A DNA stretch of 14,639 nucleotides from Bacteroidales bacterium UBA2030 (GCA_002332755.1 DDBO01000181.1:1-14639), one strand, 5' to 3'. Positions 1 through 7,987 are shown, numbered from the stretch's first letter. Program-made: numbers and translations. Notes: generated by a model not told the origin, from the letters alone.

Positions 1-536
1 TTCGTGCATTCGTGGCTTATCTTTTTTTCTTTAGCCACTAATTCACGAATAGTTCTTTTCCGGCCTTCGCCTTTCATTCGTGCAATTCGTGGCAGATATT
101 TTTTTAGCCACTAATTCACGAATGGTTCTTTTCCGGCCTTCGTCCGTCATTCGTGCATTCGTGGCTTTTATTTTTTTAGCCACTCATTCACGAATGGTTC
201 TTTTCCGGCCTTTGCCCGTCTTCGTGTTATTCGTGGCTTATTTCTTTTTTTAGCCACTAATTCAAGAATGGTTCTTTCTGGCATTCGCCTGTCATTCGTG
301 CATTCGTGGCAGATATTTTATTAGCCACTAATTCACGAATATTTCTCATCAGACATTCGCCCTTCATTCGTGTTATTCGTGGCTTATATTTTTTTGCCAC
401 TCATTCACGAATGGTTCTTTTCCGGCCTTCGTCCGTCATTCGTGCATTTCGTGGCTTATGCTTTTTTATTAGCCACGAATTCACGAATAGTTCTCATCTG
501 GCTTTCGTGTGTCATTCGTGAAATTCGTGGCTATTC
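1..536. repeat. Tandem array of ~72-76 bp palindromic repeats (array 1)
   Basis: Eight units start at about 1, 77, 150, 221, 295, 367, 439 and 515, giving periods of 71-76 bp. Each unit has an arm like ATTCGTGCATTCGTGGCT, a T-rich spacer of about 10-15 nt, an inverted arm like AGCCACTAATTCACGAAT, and a linker like GGTTCTTTTCCGGCCTTCG. The two arms are near-perfect inverted complements (17-19 bp), so every unit can fold into a hairpin. The left arm also contains the heptamer ATTCGTG twice. Arms are better conserved than linkers, with small indels between units. The eighth unit has only its left arm, and the array runs off the left edge of the window. No coding function is supported. It is not a CRISPR array, because the linkers are themselves conserved and the repeats are palindromic throughout. 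Confidence 0.93.
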
Positions 537-573
537 AAAAATAAAAACCCGCTCCTGAAAGCAGAAGCAGGTT
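533..573 (-). terminator. Rho-independent terminator of the second cassette
   Basis: On the minus strand, arm 573-562 pairs with arm 557-546 over 12 positions (two G-U wobbles) around a 4-nt loop. A U-rich tract follows (complement of 533-547). It lies about 20 nt beyond the stop codon of the 76-aa gene and directly abuts the last repeat unit of array 1. Confidence 0.85.
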
Positions 574-593
574 GTCTGTTGGCTGTCGCAGGG

Positions 594-824
594 TTACTCC
601 ATCAACTTTTTCCTTGCATCATACACCTTTTTGCCTCCATAAAGGGCAGCCATGCTCAGCAACAAGGCTATGCCGCTGCCAATGGGCGCCGAGCCTCCAG
701 GTGTCTGGTTATTATTTTGGCCATGACCTCCATTCGGAGGAGGGGGGGGATCTTGTGCAAATACAACCGTGCTTGCAATGATAAGCATCAAACTACCTGC
801 AAATTTTAAAAGACGCGTCTTCAT
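594..824 (-). CDS. Tiny secreted protein with CTERM-like sorting tail, copy 2
   Basis: This 76-residue protein has three parts. Residues 1-24 are a signal peptide (basic start, hydrophobic core, cleavage near VFAQ). Residues 25-45 are a low-complexity Pro/Gly/Asn stretch with five consecutive prolines. Residues 46-76 are a tail beginning APIGSG, then a hydrophobic run to ALYGG, then the basic end KKVYDARKKLME. Motif, membrane segment and basic tail together form the layout of C-terminal sorting signals. From memory the tail resembles the short PID-CTERM proteins of Bacteroidota, but I could not check this. The tail is identical to that of the 72-aa protein at 3417-3635. The gene starts 34 nt after the stop of the 814-aa T9SS protein and is probably cotranscribed with it. 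The molecular role is unknown; a membrane-anchored or protease/sortase-processed peptide is possible. Confidence 0.82.
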   Translation of the reverse strand: MKTRLLKFAGSLMLIIASTVVFAQDPPPPPNGGHGQNNNQTPGGSAPIGSGIALLLSMAALYGGKKVYDARKKLME

Positions 825-858
825 TGTCTTAAGTTTTTAAATTCAAACAACATATGTT

Positions 859-3303
859 TTAATAGATTACAACCTTGTTGACCATTTGCTTTTTGGTACC
901 AGAAATTTTAACCATATACACCCCCGGAGCTACCTTCAGGCTTAAGGCATCTCCCTTAAATTGCTCACGCATAACCCACTGACCATTTGCTGCATATACT
1001 TCTACCCACGAACCGGTTTCCACATTTCTGAAGTGGAGCATACCGGCGGCATACCAGGCATAAGGAACCAGGTTCTGTTGTACAGGTTCTAAACCCACTG
1101 AGGCAAAGGCCAGTTTAAAGCGCAGGGGATCGTCGCCTTCGGCGGAGGTGAAAGTGTAAACCGGTTGCTGGGTAAGGTTGTGGGTAATGCCGGTTTTGAG
1201 GTCTTTGAGCAGAACTACAGCCGAAAGCGAGTTATCGCTGAGCTCGAGGGTGAAATTGTTGTGCTGGTTTTTCTGGAAGCCCAGCGGAATTTCCATAGCC
1301 TCGGAGATGGAGGGCAGGGCATTGGTAGAGAGTTTCACCCCCTCGGCCAGGGAGTAGAGCTGGGGAGCATAACCTGCCAGGAAACGGCTGTCCCAGTAGG
1401 GGTCGTTGCCTGGGGTAGCCTCAGGTTCTATGCGGATGAGGGTTTCCTGAGCAGAGCTGCCATCGGCCGGGCGGGCAATAAGCCTGAGCATGGGTGAATC
1501 GGAATTTTTGTACCAGACCTGGCTACTATGGGTGCGGGCCGAGGCAGGAATGGTAAGGCTATTAGTGGCACTGGTAACCTGCACGAAGAAGCCTTGGGCC
1601 GGGGGAATGATGCCATCGACCGAAATATCGCTGTAGCTTTTGCTACTAGAATTCCAAATTTTTGCTGTACCGGCCACGTTGGTGAGGCTCCAGCTGCCGC
1701 CGGTTTTGTTCCACACTAAGGCCGAGGCGAAGGGGTTGCCCAGCAGGTGCCAGCCGTTGCCTTGCGATGGGGTGTAGGAGAGGCCCGAGATGCTCACATT
1801 CGACACATTGAGGTTGCCGCTGAAGGATTTTGTCGCGGTACCTTCATATGAGACAAGATATCCTGTTCCGGGAACAATTTGGGTGGGGTTGCCCGCCTTG
1901 TAGTTAAGCCAGAGTTTGGTCGATTCACTCCAGGCATAAAGGTCATCATTTGTACCAGGGACGAAAGAGGAGCCTGAAATATTAAAGGTCTCTACTGGTG
2001 ATCCTAAAAGATGCCATCCTTCGTCTGATACATTATTATGACCAACAATATAGCGTTCCACCGTGGCACTAACACCGCTGGTGCTGTGGATGAGGGAACC
2101 GGTACCAGTTGCATCACTCTTGAGGGTGAGGGTGCCGGAGTTGGAGAGGGTGCCGGAGACAGTGACTTGCTTTCCCGATTCAATTGAGAGTGAACCATTG
2201 GCACTGATGTCTAAATTAGGTGCACTTAGATTGTAGGATAAACTGAAGTTGCAAGTATTTGTACTATCACCCACGATGATCTTTGAATTAGTTCCGGATA
2301 CTGTCCAATCAGCTCCAATAGAGGGTGAGGGGTGGTTTCTAATATTGTAATTAATATAGCCGGTTGTAAAATTAGATGGACTAACTGAACCTGTTCCGTC
2401 GTTATTAGTGGTCCAGTTTGAGGCAGTATTTAAATTGCCACTTGATTTTGAGAAATAATTCAGGTTGGTTGTATAACTGGACGCAATTGAATTGCTATAC
2501 ACAATATCATCCAAAAAGATGTTTGCGACGTTATCTGTGCTATTTTCACCATAAAACATCCACGAATCTATATTTACATCATTACTTAATTGAGCTTTAG
2601 CTAAGTCATTACCTACCAAAGTTCCGTTAATCCAAATATCTTGTTTGTTTGCTGCCACAGCATTGGATGAACCATTGTAGGTGTAACTGATAGAGCTTGT
2701 TGTGTTGTTTCCAAATATTTCAAAAGTGTAAACGTTACCTTGTAAGACAATTGAGCTTCCAAGACTTGACCACGAAGCTCCATTTCGGTAGTTTGAAGTT
2801 ATTGCTCCATCAGTGCCGAATGTAAATTGAAGACCAGTGAAAACATGCGAACCAGAGAAACCACTATTATCGGAATAGGTTGTACCATCTCCTTGAAAAA
2901 AATACCACGTTCCACTGTTTACATTATTCCCATCACTTCCCCCAAAAAGTATAGTGAACCTCGTGTAAAACGATTTTCCAGCAGTGTAGTCGTAGATACT
3001 AAACTTGTTGACGGAACCACCTGTAGGGGCAACTATTCGAAGCCTGAGACCAGAGCCTAACTTTTGGATTCCTGTTCCCGAATTTTCTAAATTAAATGAA
3101 CCGCCTTGGTTATTGCTTACTCTTATCCTATCGTTACCACCATTTGTTGGTGGCTGGGGAAGAAACTCGATGGATGCTGAATTGTTGGTACTATATGAAC
3201 TTGGAGTTCCTGTTCCAAAATTATAAGTCCAAGGCTGCCCCCATACCACCATAGCTGGCATAAATAGAGAGAGAGATAAAATGTACGTAAAAATGCATTT
3301 CAT
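859..3303 (-). CDS. Large secreted protein with T9SS type A sorting domain, copy 2
   Basis: This is an 814-residue exported protein. Residues 1-22 are a signal peptide ending near VVWGQ. Residues about 25-275 look like a lectin/jelly-roll β-sandwich, with alternating Gly/Ser/aromatic strands and a closing FLDDIVYS motif. Residues about 280-420 are a Ser/Thr/Asn-rich β region (SNWTT, SGTLSNSGTLTLKS). Residues about 428-600 carry the paired signatures GWHLLGSP and GWHLLGNPF, followed by DGIIPPAQGFF. Residues about 735-814 are a T9SS C-terminal domain (LAFASVGLE, then PGVYMVKI, ending NKVVIY). Such domains are recognised by the type IX system and usually removed as the protein is fixed to the surface or released. 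No catalytic motif is visible, so an adhesin or surface-layer role is an inference. The last ~410 residues are paralogous to those of the 1165-aa protein. The 3' half is mostly GC-rich and the 5' half AT-rich. Confidence 0.88.
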   Translation of the reverse strand: MKCIFTYILSLSLFMPAMVVWGQPWTYNFGTGTPSSYSTNNSASIEFLPQPPTNGGNDRIRVSNNQGGSFNLENSGTGIQKLGSGLRLRIVAPTGGSVNKFSIYDYTAGKSFYTRFTILFGGSDGNNVNSGTWYFFQGDGTTYSDNSGFSGSHVFTGLQFTFGTDGAITSNYRNGASWSSLGSSIVLQGNVYTFEIFGNNTTSSISYTYNGSSNAVAANKQDIWINGTLVGNDLAKAQLSNDVNIDSWMFYGENSTDNVANIFLDDIVYSNSIASSYTTNLNYFSKSSGNLNTASNWTTNNDGTGSVSPSNFTTGYINYNIRNHPSPSIGADWTVSGTNSKIIVGDSTNTCNFSLSYNLSAPNLDISANGSLSIESGKQVTVSGTLSNSGTLTLKSDATGTGSLIHSTSGVSATVERYIVGHNNVSDEGWHLLGSPVETFNISGSSFVPGTNDDLYAWSESTKLWLNYKAGNPTQIVPGTGYLVSYEGTATKSFSGNLNVSNVSISGLSYTPSQGNGWHLLGNPFASALVWNKTGGSWSLTNVAGTAKIWNSSSKSYSDISVDGIIPPAQGFFVQVTSATNSLTIPASARTHSSQVWYKNSDSPMLRLIARPADGSSAQETLIRIEPEATPGNDPYWDSRFLAGYAPQLYSLAEGVKLSTNALPSISEAMEIPLGFQKNQHNNFTLELSDNSLSAVVLLKDLKTGITHNLTQQPVYTFTSAEGDDPLRFKLAFASVGLEPVQQNLVPYAWYAAGMLHFRNVETGSWVEVYAANGQWVMREQFKGDALSLKVAPGVYMVKISGTKKQMVNKVVIY

Positions 3304-3367
3304 AGTTATCTTATTTATGTTTAATGGTTACTCGGCTTTACTTTTTTATTAGCTTTGAATGCTTAAT

Positions 3368-3395
3368 AAAGCCCACGGCCGAAGCCGCAGGCTTT
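3368..3395 (-). terminator. UUCG hairpin after the first cassette
   Basis: Arms 3395-3384 and 3379-3368 (minus strand) pair over 12 positions with two G-U wobbles. They close a four-base UUCG loop, a notably stable tetraloop. It lies about 20 nt past the stop of the 72-aa gene, where a terminator is expected. The downstream U run is short (UUUAUU), so it may be a partial terminator or an mRNA 3'-end stabiliser. The rest of the gap up to the 814-aa gene (3304-3367) is AT-rich. I found no clear TAnnTTTG promoter there, so that gene may depend partly on readthrough. Confidence 0.65.
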
Positions 3396-3416
3396 TATAT
3401 GACATCTTGCAGGTAT

Positions 3417-3635
3417 TTATTCCATCAGCTTTTTCCTTGCATCATACACCTTTTTTCCTCCGTATAGGGCAGCCATGCTCAGCAACAAGGCTATGCCGCT
3501 GCCAATAGGAGCCGAACCTCCGATAGGAGCTCCGCCCACTGAGCCTCCGCCTGCATTTTGTCCGGGATTGGGTTGGGCCATGCCGGCCATGGAGCAAATT
3601 ACAAATAAGGTCAAAGTCAAAATGATTTTTTTCAT
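3417..3635 (-). CDS. Tiny secreted protein with CTERM-like sorting tail, copy 1
   Basis: This 72-residue paralog of the 76-aa protein has a signal peptide at residues 1-20 (MKKIILTLTLFVICSMAGMA). A short Gly/Pro/Asn stretch follows (residues 21-41), in which API-GGS is repeated just before the tail. The last 31 residues are identical to those of the other copy. At DNA level 97 of 105 bases match between 3417-3521 and 594-698, while the N-terminal parts share only general character. It starts 17 nt after the stop of the 1165-aa T9SS protein, so cotranscription is likely. The upstream sequence is AT-rich with no Shine-Dalgarno, normal for Bacteroidota. No exosortase or sortase gene lies in the window to act as its processing enzyme, so the sorting-signal reading is inference from tail architecture. 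Confidence 0.82.
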   Translation of the reverse strand: MKKIILTLTLFVICSMAGMAQPNPGQNAGGGSVGGAPIGGSAPIGSGIALLLSMAALYGGKKVYDARKKLME

Positions 3636-3652
3636 GGTTTGTATATTTTTAA

Positions 3653-6600
3653 TTATTTAACAATGAATTTGATATTTCTTACCTGATTTCCGTCGAAAAG
3701 GCGGAGTATATATACCGCAGATTTAAGCGACACGGGGATTTGGTTTTGTGTGGGCATCACGCGTGCGCTCAGCAGAAGTTTTCCATCTGTGCTGTAGAGT
3801 TCTGCCTGGCATGGGGTGGCGGGTAATTGAGCCAAACGGATAGCTCCCTCCTGGTACCATGCGTTAACACCGTTCAAGGCCTGGGGTTCGTCGATACCTA
3901 CCGAGGCAAAGGTGAGTTTGAAGCGGTTTTCGGGGTCGGCGGGGGAAGCCATGTATTCGTAGGTTGCCTGGCTGCGAATATCAATACGACTGCCGGTTAC
4001 CAGGTCGGTGAGCATTATGGGGCCGGTATAGTCGAACGACTCTATGCCGCTGAAGCTGAGGGTATGCATGGTCGGAGCAGCGGGTTTGAAGGCAATCGTC
4101 ACTTCGGGCTGCTGTTCGATAGAGGGCAGGCTGTTGAGGCTGGTAGGTACATCACCCGGGCACCAGATTTCGGGAGCATCGAATAAACCGCTGAGTTTAC
4201 GTGCATCGAAAGAAGCATCATACTGTGCAGTGGCCCCTTCGGTGTAACGGATAACCAGGGCATCTGTATAACTATTGGCAGAATTGCTCACGTCAACCCT
4301 CAGGGTATTGACAGGAGAAGATTTGTAGAAAGCCTGGTTGCTGTGTACGCGGGCACCTTCGGGAATGGTAACGGTTCCATTGTTCACCTGAGCCTTCATG
4401 AAGAATCCCTGTCCCATCGGGATGATTCCGTCGGTAAGGGTTCCGCCTGAGTTCCAGGAACGATAGTTGCCGTTATCGAATACATATACGGCAGGTTCTA
4501 CATTGGTGGGGTTCCATGTACCCAGGTCGCGGTCGATGGCACTCGAAAAAGGATTGCCCAACAGGTTCCATCCATCGTAGTTGGAATTACCACTAGTTCC
4601 CAGGTAGGAGAGAGTCATGTTTTGGTCAGTATTCACGAGAGTACCTGCAAAAGTGGCCTGTGTGCCGGCATCGGTGGTAACCATCGAGTAGCCTTTGCCT
4701 GTTTCAAATATGTCGGCTGCAAATTTATTTATCCACGTACCTGTAGGCTCGTCGTACTGACGCAACCAGACGGTATTGTGCTGAGGTTCCGGGAAAACGG
4801 TTCCCACTACTGCGCCTGTAACAGGGGAGGAGATTAAATGATATTGGTTATTTCCAGACATATTGCGTTTGATGGTAATAGCACCAGTTGACGAGCCACA
4901 TATAAGTGATGCTCCGTCTTCCAGGGTTAACATGTTGTTTGAAGTAAGTGACCCTACGGTTAAGGTCTGTCCACTCACCAAATCGATATTAAACCCGGCA
5001 GCGATGCTCATTTCATCCGCATCGTTATACGGGATTTCTGCTGCGGTAGAGCCATTGGTGGGATTTACGGTATTCGTTGCCCCCCATGTGCCGTCTGTAT
5101 CGTTTTGATAATAAAGAAGGTTTCCTGTAGTGATGTCATGGTAGGCGATACGTTTAACTCCGTTTGTGGTATTGGGAATGATAACCCCCCATTTACCATT
5201 TTGCCCATCCACATTGGTTTGATAGAAACCTATATAATTTGTGCCTCCTGTGCTGCCGTCATCTTCAACAAAGGTACCTGTTAAGGGACGGCCATTTCCC
5301 AGAACATTATCGTACAGAAATACAAAATTTTTCGCCGGCGAGTAGGAAGAAGAATAAAATCCGCTACCCTCAGTGGGGACATTATTTGTGCCAAAGTTAA
5401 TAACGGTTACGTAGTTGGTGGATGTTAGCCGTGTAGCTACGCTTGTGCCACCGGCTCCATCGTTCAGCATTATACGCATATAGACCTGGTTACCGGGTGT
5501 AAATCTTGCATTTCCAGACGGTTCAAAGATAAACCAACCCGTGTAACTTCCGGAGGCATTGGTAGTAAATTCTCCATAGTTACCAGAAGTGGCAAGGGAT
5601 GGGCCCGTGGTTTTTACAAATCCGCCGGGATTAGCAAAGATGCAGTTGCCGGCTCCATTTGTTGTTAAATCATCACTTGAAGTCACTGCCTGATTGAAAT
5701 ATCTGTACGTGGCGTTGGGCAGCAAGTTTGTAAGAGTAGCCCTGAAGGCGAATGGCAAACGGTTATTGTTGGTGCCGTTTAAGCCTTGTATGTATTGCGG
5801 AAGAATGATTTCGACCAAGGTAGGCTGAGGATTGGGAGTGGAGGAAACGGTTACGCCTGAACTCCAATCTGTGCCGTTACGAGTAAAGAAAGTAAAATAA
5901 TATTCCTGCCCGTTGGTAAGGTTAGTTACGGTTTTGGGCGAGGATGTGCCTTTATACACGACATAGCCGCCATCGAAGGAAGTTCCGGAACCGAAATTTA
6001 GATTGGCTGTGTAAGCTGTTCCGTCACCTGAAGGGGTTGCACTTACAGCGCTCCCTTGCCTGGCAACAATCATGATTTCATTGTAACAACCTGAAGGATT
6101 TGTCCAAGATAAAGTGACTTGCTGGTCGTTTGGATTTGCCGATGGGCTTGTGACATTGTTAGCGCCATTAACAATTTCAAAATTAGTGCTTTCAGATCCG
6201 GTAACAGCAGGGCTGTCAGAGTCTATGCGGATTTTATAACCCGTGCCTGAAGGGGTACCGGCAGGAATAGTGATGTTAATGCTGCCCGAAGGGTTGTTGC
6301 CGCTGACAGTGGCGCTGCCGATAGCCGTCGGGCTGGCAAAGCTGCCAGAGGCATCACTCAGATAGGCTGTAAATGTAGATGAGCTGTAAGTACCTGTGGC
6401 TGAATAGTCCACTGTGCCAGAGGCCGAATTGCTTGTATTTACGCAGAAAGGAGGAGTGGAAACGGTGCCTGTGGAGATTGAATTGGAAACTGAAGGGGTG
6501 CTAGTGACAGAGATCTCATCCAAACGTAACCTGGGACGTGTACCAGAACTGCCGCTGACACTATAATATTTCCATCTCAAGTACACTGCAGGTTGATTAT

Positions 6601-7150
6601 CACATGCAGCAGGGAGAGTTGTAGGTCCAAAATTTTGAGTGTGTCCGGCGGTCTGTCCACTGGAACTGTATTCCACAGGGCCAGGCACATCTGTCCAGGC
6701 TCCATTTCCAATTCTGTACTGCAAGCGTATTGCATATATCCTGTTCCCATCTGTCTGTGTATGTGTCCCTCCAAGCCAGCTTACCTGAACATTTGTCCGG
6801 CCAGAAGTATTTAAACCCACTACTGCAGCGCCAAGGTTTCCACTACCGCTCGTATTAACAAATGTAATACCATCATCTCCCATTCCGTTAATACGTGTGC
6901 CAGATGTTAAATTGTAGCTAGCAGTGTAATTAGTAGTCATTTCTACTGATAGCCCAGGATCTTGTGTGCTACTCCTGTGGAAATACATGTTTTCCGGGTA
7001 TGTCCCGGCTGGTTCGGTGGAAGCCCATGCATTAAAGGAGAAATCAGATAATGAAAGGTCCTTTAATGTGGGCATGGTGGGTTGACCCATCACTTTGAAA
7101 GAAATAATGGTGATGGCTGTGATTAATGAAAAAGTAAATAGTTTTCTCAT
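3653..7150 (-). CDS. Large multidomain secreted protein with T9SS type A sorting domain, copy 1
   Basis: This is an 1165-residue exported protein. Residues 1-22 are a signal peptide (core FSLITAITIISF, end VMGQ). Residues about 30-218 form a β-sandwich closing with RLRLDEISVTS. Residues about 222-328 are an Ig-like module (TPPFCVNTSNSASGTV to STNFEIVNG) of a kind common in Bacteroidota surface proteins. Residues about 330-442 are fibronectin-III-like (QQVTLSWTNPSG, LTNGQEYYFTFFTRNG). Residues about 445-585 are another β domain. Residues about 755-945 carry NQYHLISSPV, GWNLLGNPFSSA and DGIIPMGQGFF. The end (about 1080-1165) is a T9SS C-terminal domain finishing IRNIKFIVK. From about residue 755 on, the order and motifs match the 814-aa protein. 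No enzymatic signature is visible; the modules suggest binding or adhesion. It is the first gene of its two-gene unit. Confidence 0.9.
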   Translation of the reverse strand: MRKLFTFSLITAITIISFKVMGQPTMPTLKDLSLSDFSFNAWASTEPAGTYPENMYFHRSSTQDPGLSVEMTTNYTASYNLTSGTRINGMGDDGITFVNTSGSGNLGAAVVGLNTSGRTNVQVSWLGGTHTQTDGNRIYAIRLQYRIGNGAWTDVPGPVEYSSSGQTAGHTQNFGPTTLPAACDNQPAVYLRWKYYSVSGSSGTRPRLRLDEISVTSTPSVSNSISTGTVSTPPFCVNTSNSASGTVDYSATGTYSSSTFTAYLSDASGSFASPTAIGSATVSGNNPSGSINITIPAGTPSGTGYKIRIDSDSPAVTGSESTNFEIVNGANNVTSPSANPNDQQVTLSWTNPSGCYNEIMIVARQGSAVSATPSGDGTAYTANLNFGSGTSFDGGYVVYKGTSSPKTVTNLTNGQEYYFTFFTRNGTDWSSGVTVSSTPNPQPTLVEIILPQYIQGLNGTNNNRLPFAFRATLTNLLPNATYRYFNQAVTSSDDLTTNGAGNCIFANPGGFVKTTGPSLATSGNYGEFTTNASGSYTGWFIFEPSGNARFTPGNQVYMRIMLNDGAGGTSVATRLTSTNYVTVINFGTNNVPTEGSGFYSSSYSPAKNFVFLYDNVLGNGRPLTGTFVEDDGSTGGTNYIGFYQTNVDGQNGKWGVIIPNTTNGVKRIAYHDITTGNLLYYQNDTDGTWGATNTVNPTNGSTAAEIPYNDADEMSIAAGFNIDLVSGQTLTVGSLTSNNMLTLEDGASLICGSSTGAITIKRNMSGNNQYHLISSPVTGAVVGTVFPEPQHNTVWLRQYDEPTGTWINKFAADIFETGKGYSMVTTDAGTQATFAGTLVNTDQNMTLSYLGTSGNSNYDGWNLLGNPFSSAIDRDLGTWNPTNVEPAVYVFDNGNYRSWNSGGTLTDGIIPMGQGFFMKAQVNNGTVTIPEGARVHSNQAFYKSSPVNTLRVDVSNSANSYTDALVIRYTEGATAQYDASFDARKLSGLFDAPEIWCPGDVPTSLNSLPSIEQQPEVTIAFKPAAPTMHTLSFSGIESFDYTGPIMLTDLVTGSRIDIRSQATYEYMASPADPENRFKLTFASVGIDEPQALNGVNAWYQEGAIRLAQLPATPCQAELYSTDGKLLLSARVMPTQNQIPVSLKSAVYILRLFDGNQVRNIKFIVK

Positions 7151-7192
7151 AAATACAGGATTTTAGGTTTTTAAATGTATTGGTTTCATTTA

Positions 7193-7200
7193 CAAAATTA
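7193..7200 (-). promoter_or_regulatory. Putative Bacteroidota -7 promoter of the 1165-aa gene
   Basis: TAATTTTG on the minus strand fits the TAnnTTTG -7 consensus and lies 42 nt upstream of the ATG. No good TTTG is seen at the -33 position; TTTA about 22 nt upstream is the nearest. The leader would be about 35 nt and AT-rich. Confidence 0.45.
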
Positions 7201-7497
7201 ATTGTATTCGTGTATGTGGCTTTAAAGGTTGTGTTAAATTTTTATCAAAAAAAAGGTAAAGATGTAACTCTCTGGAATATTTTAACCATATAGGAACTTT
7301 AGGTAAAGCAATCACAATTTGGCATAAAAGTCGTTGATCAGTAGCTTCAGGAGTAACGCTGCAGTGTAAGGTAAATAATGCTTTCGCTCTGGAGAGAAAT
7401 GCTAAGATGAATCAAAGTTATTCATTTTAGTCCTCAAATATAGTAGAATTCTTTTGATCATACCCATTCTAATGAATTTAATTTTTGAAAATTTTTT
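7201..7497. other. Gene-free AT-rich spacer
   Basis: I see no coding frame, tRNA or convincing hairpin here. At 7207-7221 ATTCGTGTATGTGGC looks like a decayed left arm of the neighbouring repeat family. The segment separates the promoter of the left-hand cassette from array 2. Confidence 0.5.
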
Positions 7498-7712
7498 TGG
7501 CCTTTGCCCGTCATTCGTGCATCCGTGGCTTGTTTCTTTTTTTAGCCACGAATTCACGAATAATTCTTTTCTGGCCCTTTGTTTGAAATTCGTGCATTGG
7601 TGGCTTATATTTTTTTATTTAGCCACTAATTCACGAATGGTTCTCCTCTGACTTTCGTGTGTCATTCGTGCAATTCGTGGCAGATATTTTTTAGCTACAT
7701 ATTCACGAATGG
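7498..7712. repeat. Second array of the palindromic repeat (array 2)
   Basis: Three units of the same family as array 1, with left arms starting near 7514, 7589 and 7665 (periods 75 and 76 bp) and inverted arms near 7544-7561, 7621-7638 and 7692-7710. Orientation is the same as in array 1. The array begins inside a linker (GGCCTTTGCCCGTC), which matches the linker at 207-220 exactly. The third unit is diverged in its right arm (AGCTACATATTCACGAAT). The two arrays bracket the four minus-strand genes. Confidence 0.9.
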
Positions 7713-7796
7713 TTCTTTTCTACGTCCCCATTTCATTTTCAGTTCACCCGTGCATAAAATGCTGTTAATTCGAAAGTTCCTATGGTGCTCCTTAAT

Positions 7797-7931
7797 CACG
7801 AATCCTGCGGCTTTCGTAACAAAACTACTTTCTTAAATGCTTTTAAAAAATATTATGGAGTAACTCCGAGTCAGTATAAGAGTAACAATGGAGGTAAGTC
7901 ATCACGAACCTTAGACCTTTTAAGCATGTGA
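7797..7931 (+). pseudogene. C-terminal fragment of an AraC-family regulator
   Basis: The frame ending at TGA 7929-7931 reads ESCGFRNKTTFLNAF, then KKYYGVTPSQYK, then a 17-residue tail. GF-N-(S/K)-x-F-xx-x-F-KK-xx-G-x-TPS-x-Y is the hallmark of the second helix-turn-helix of AraC-family activators. Only about 30 residues of a normal ~100-residue DNA-binding domain remain. The first helix-turn-helix and the sensor domain are absent, and a stop closes the frame upstream at about 7755. The recognisable part begins right at a CACGAAT sequence (7797-7803) resembling the end of the repeat arms, which may mark a recombination junction. It is almost certainly non-functional. The rest of the gap from 7713 holds nothing else I recognise. 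Confidence 0.72.
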
Positions 7932-7954
7932 AGGTATGACGATAAATTAATTTT

Positions 7955-7962
7955 TACTTTTG
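7955..7962 (+). promoter_or_regulatory. Putative -7 promoter of nadK
   Basis: TACTTTTG, followed by CC, fits TAnnTTTG and lies 25 nt before the ATG at 7988. It falls after the AraC fragment ends, in an AT-rich stretch. No clear -33 TTTG is seen. Confidence 0.5.
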
Positions 7963-7987
7963 CCTAATTTTAAAGGCTTTCCAAGTG

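Noticed and set aside
1..536. CRISPR array
   Set aside because: Units are palindromic along most of their length, linkers are conserved instead of unique, and no cas gene is in the window.
306..558. Overlapping open frames of 62-71 codons inside array 1 (similar one at 7454-7651)
   Set aside because: A repeat period near 72 bp (24 codons) keeps frames open by chance; the peptides only repeat the translated palindrome and have no signal or domain.
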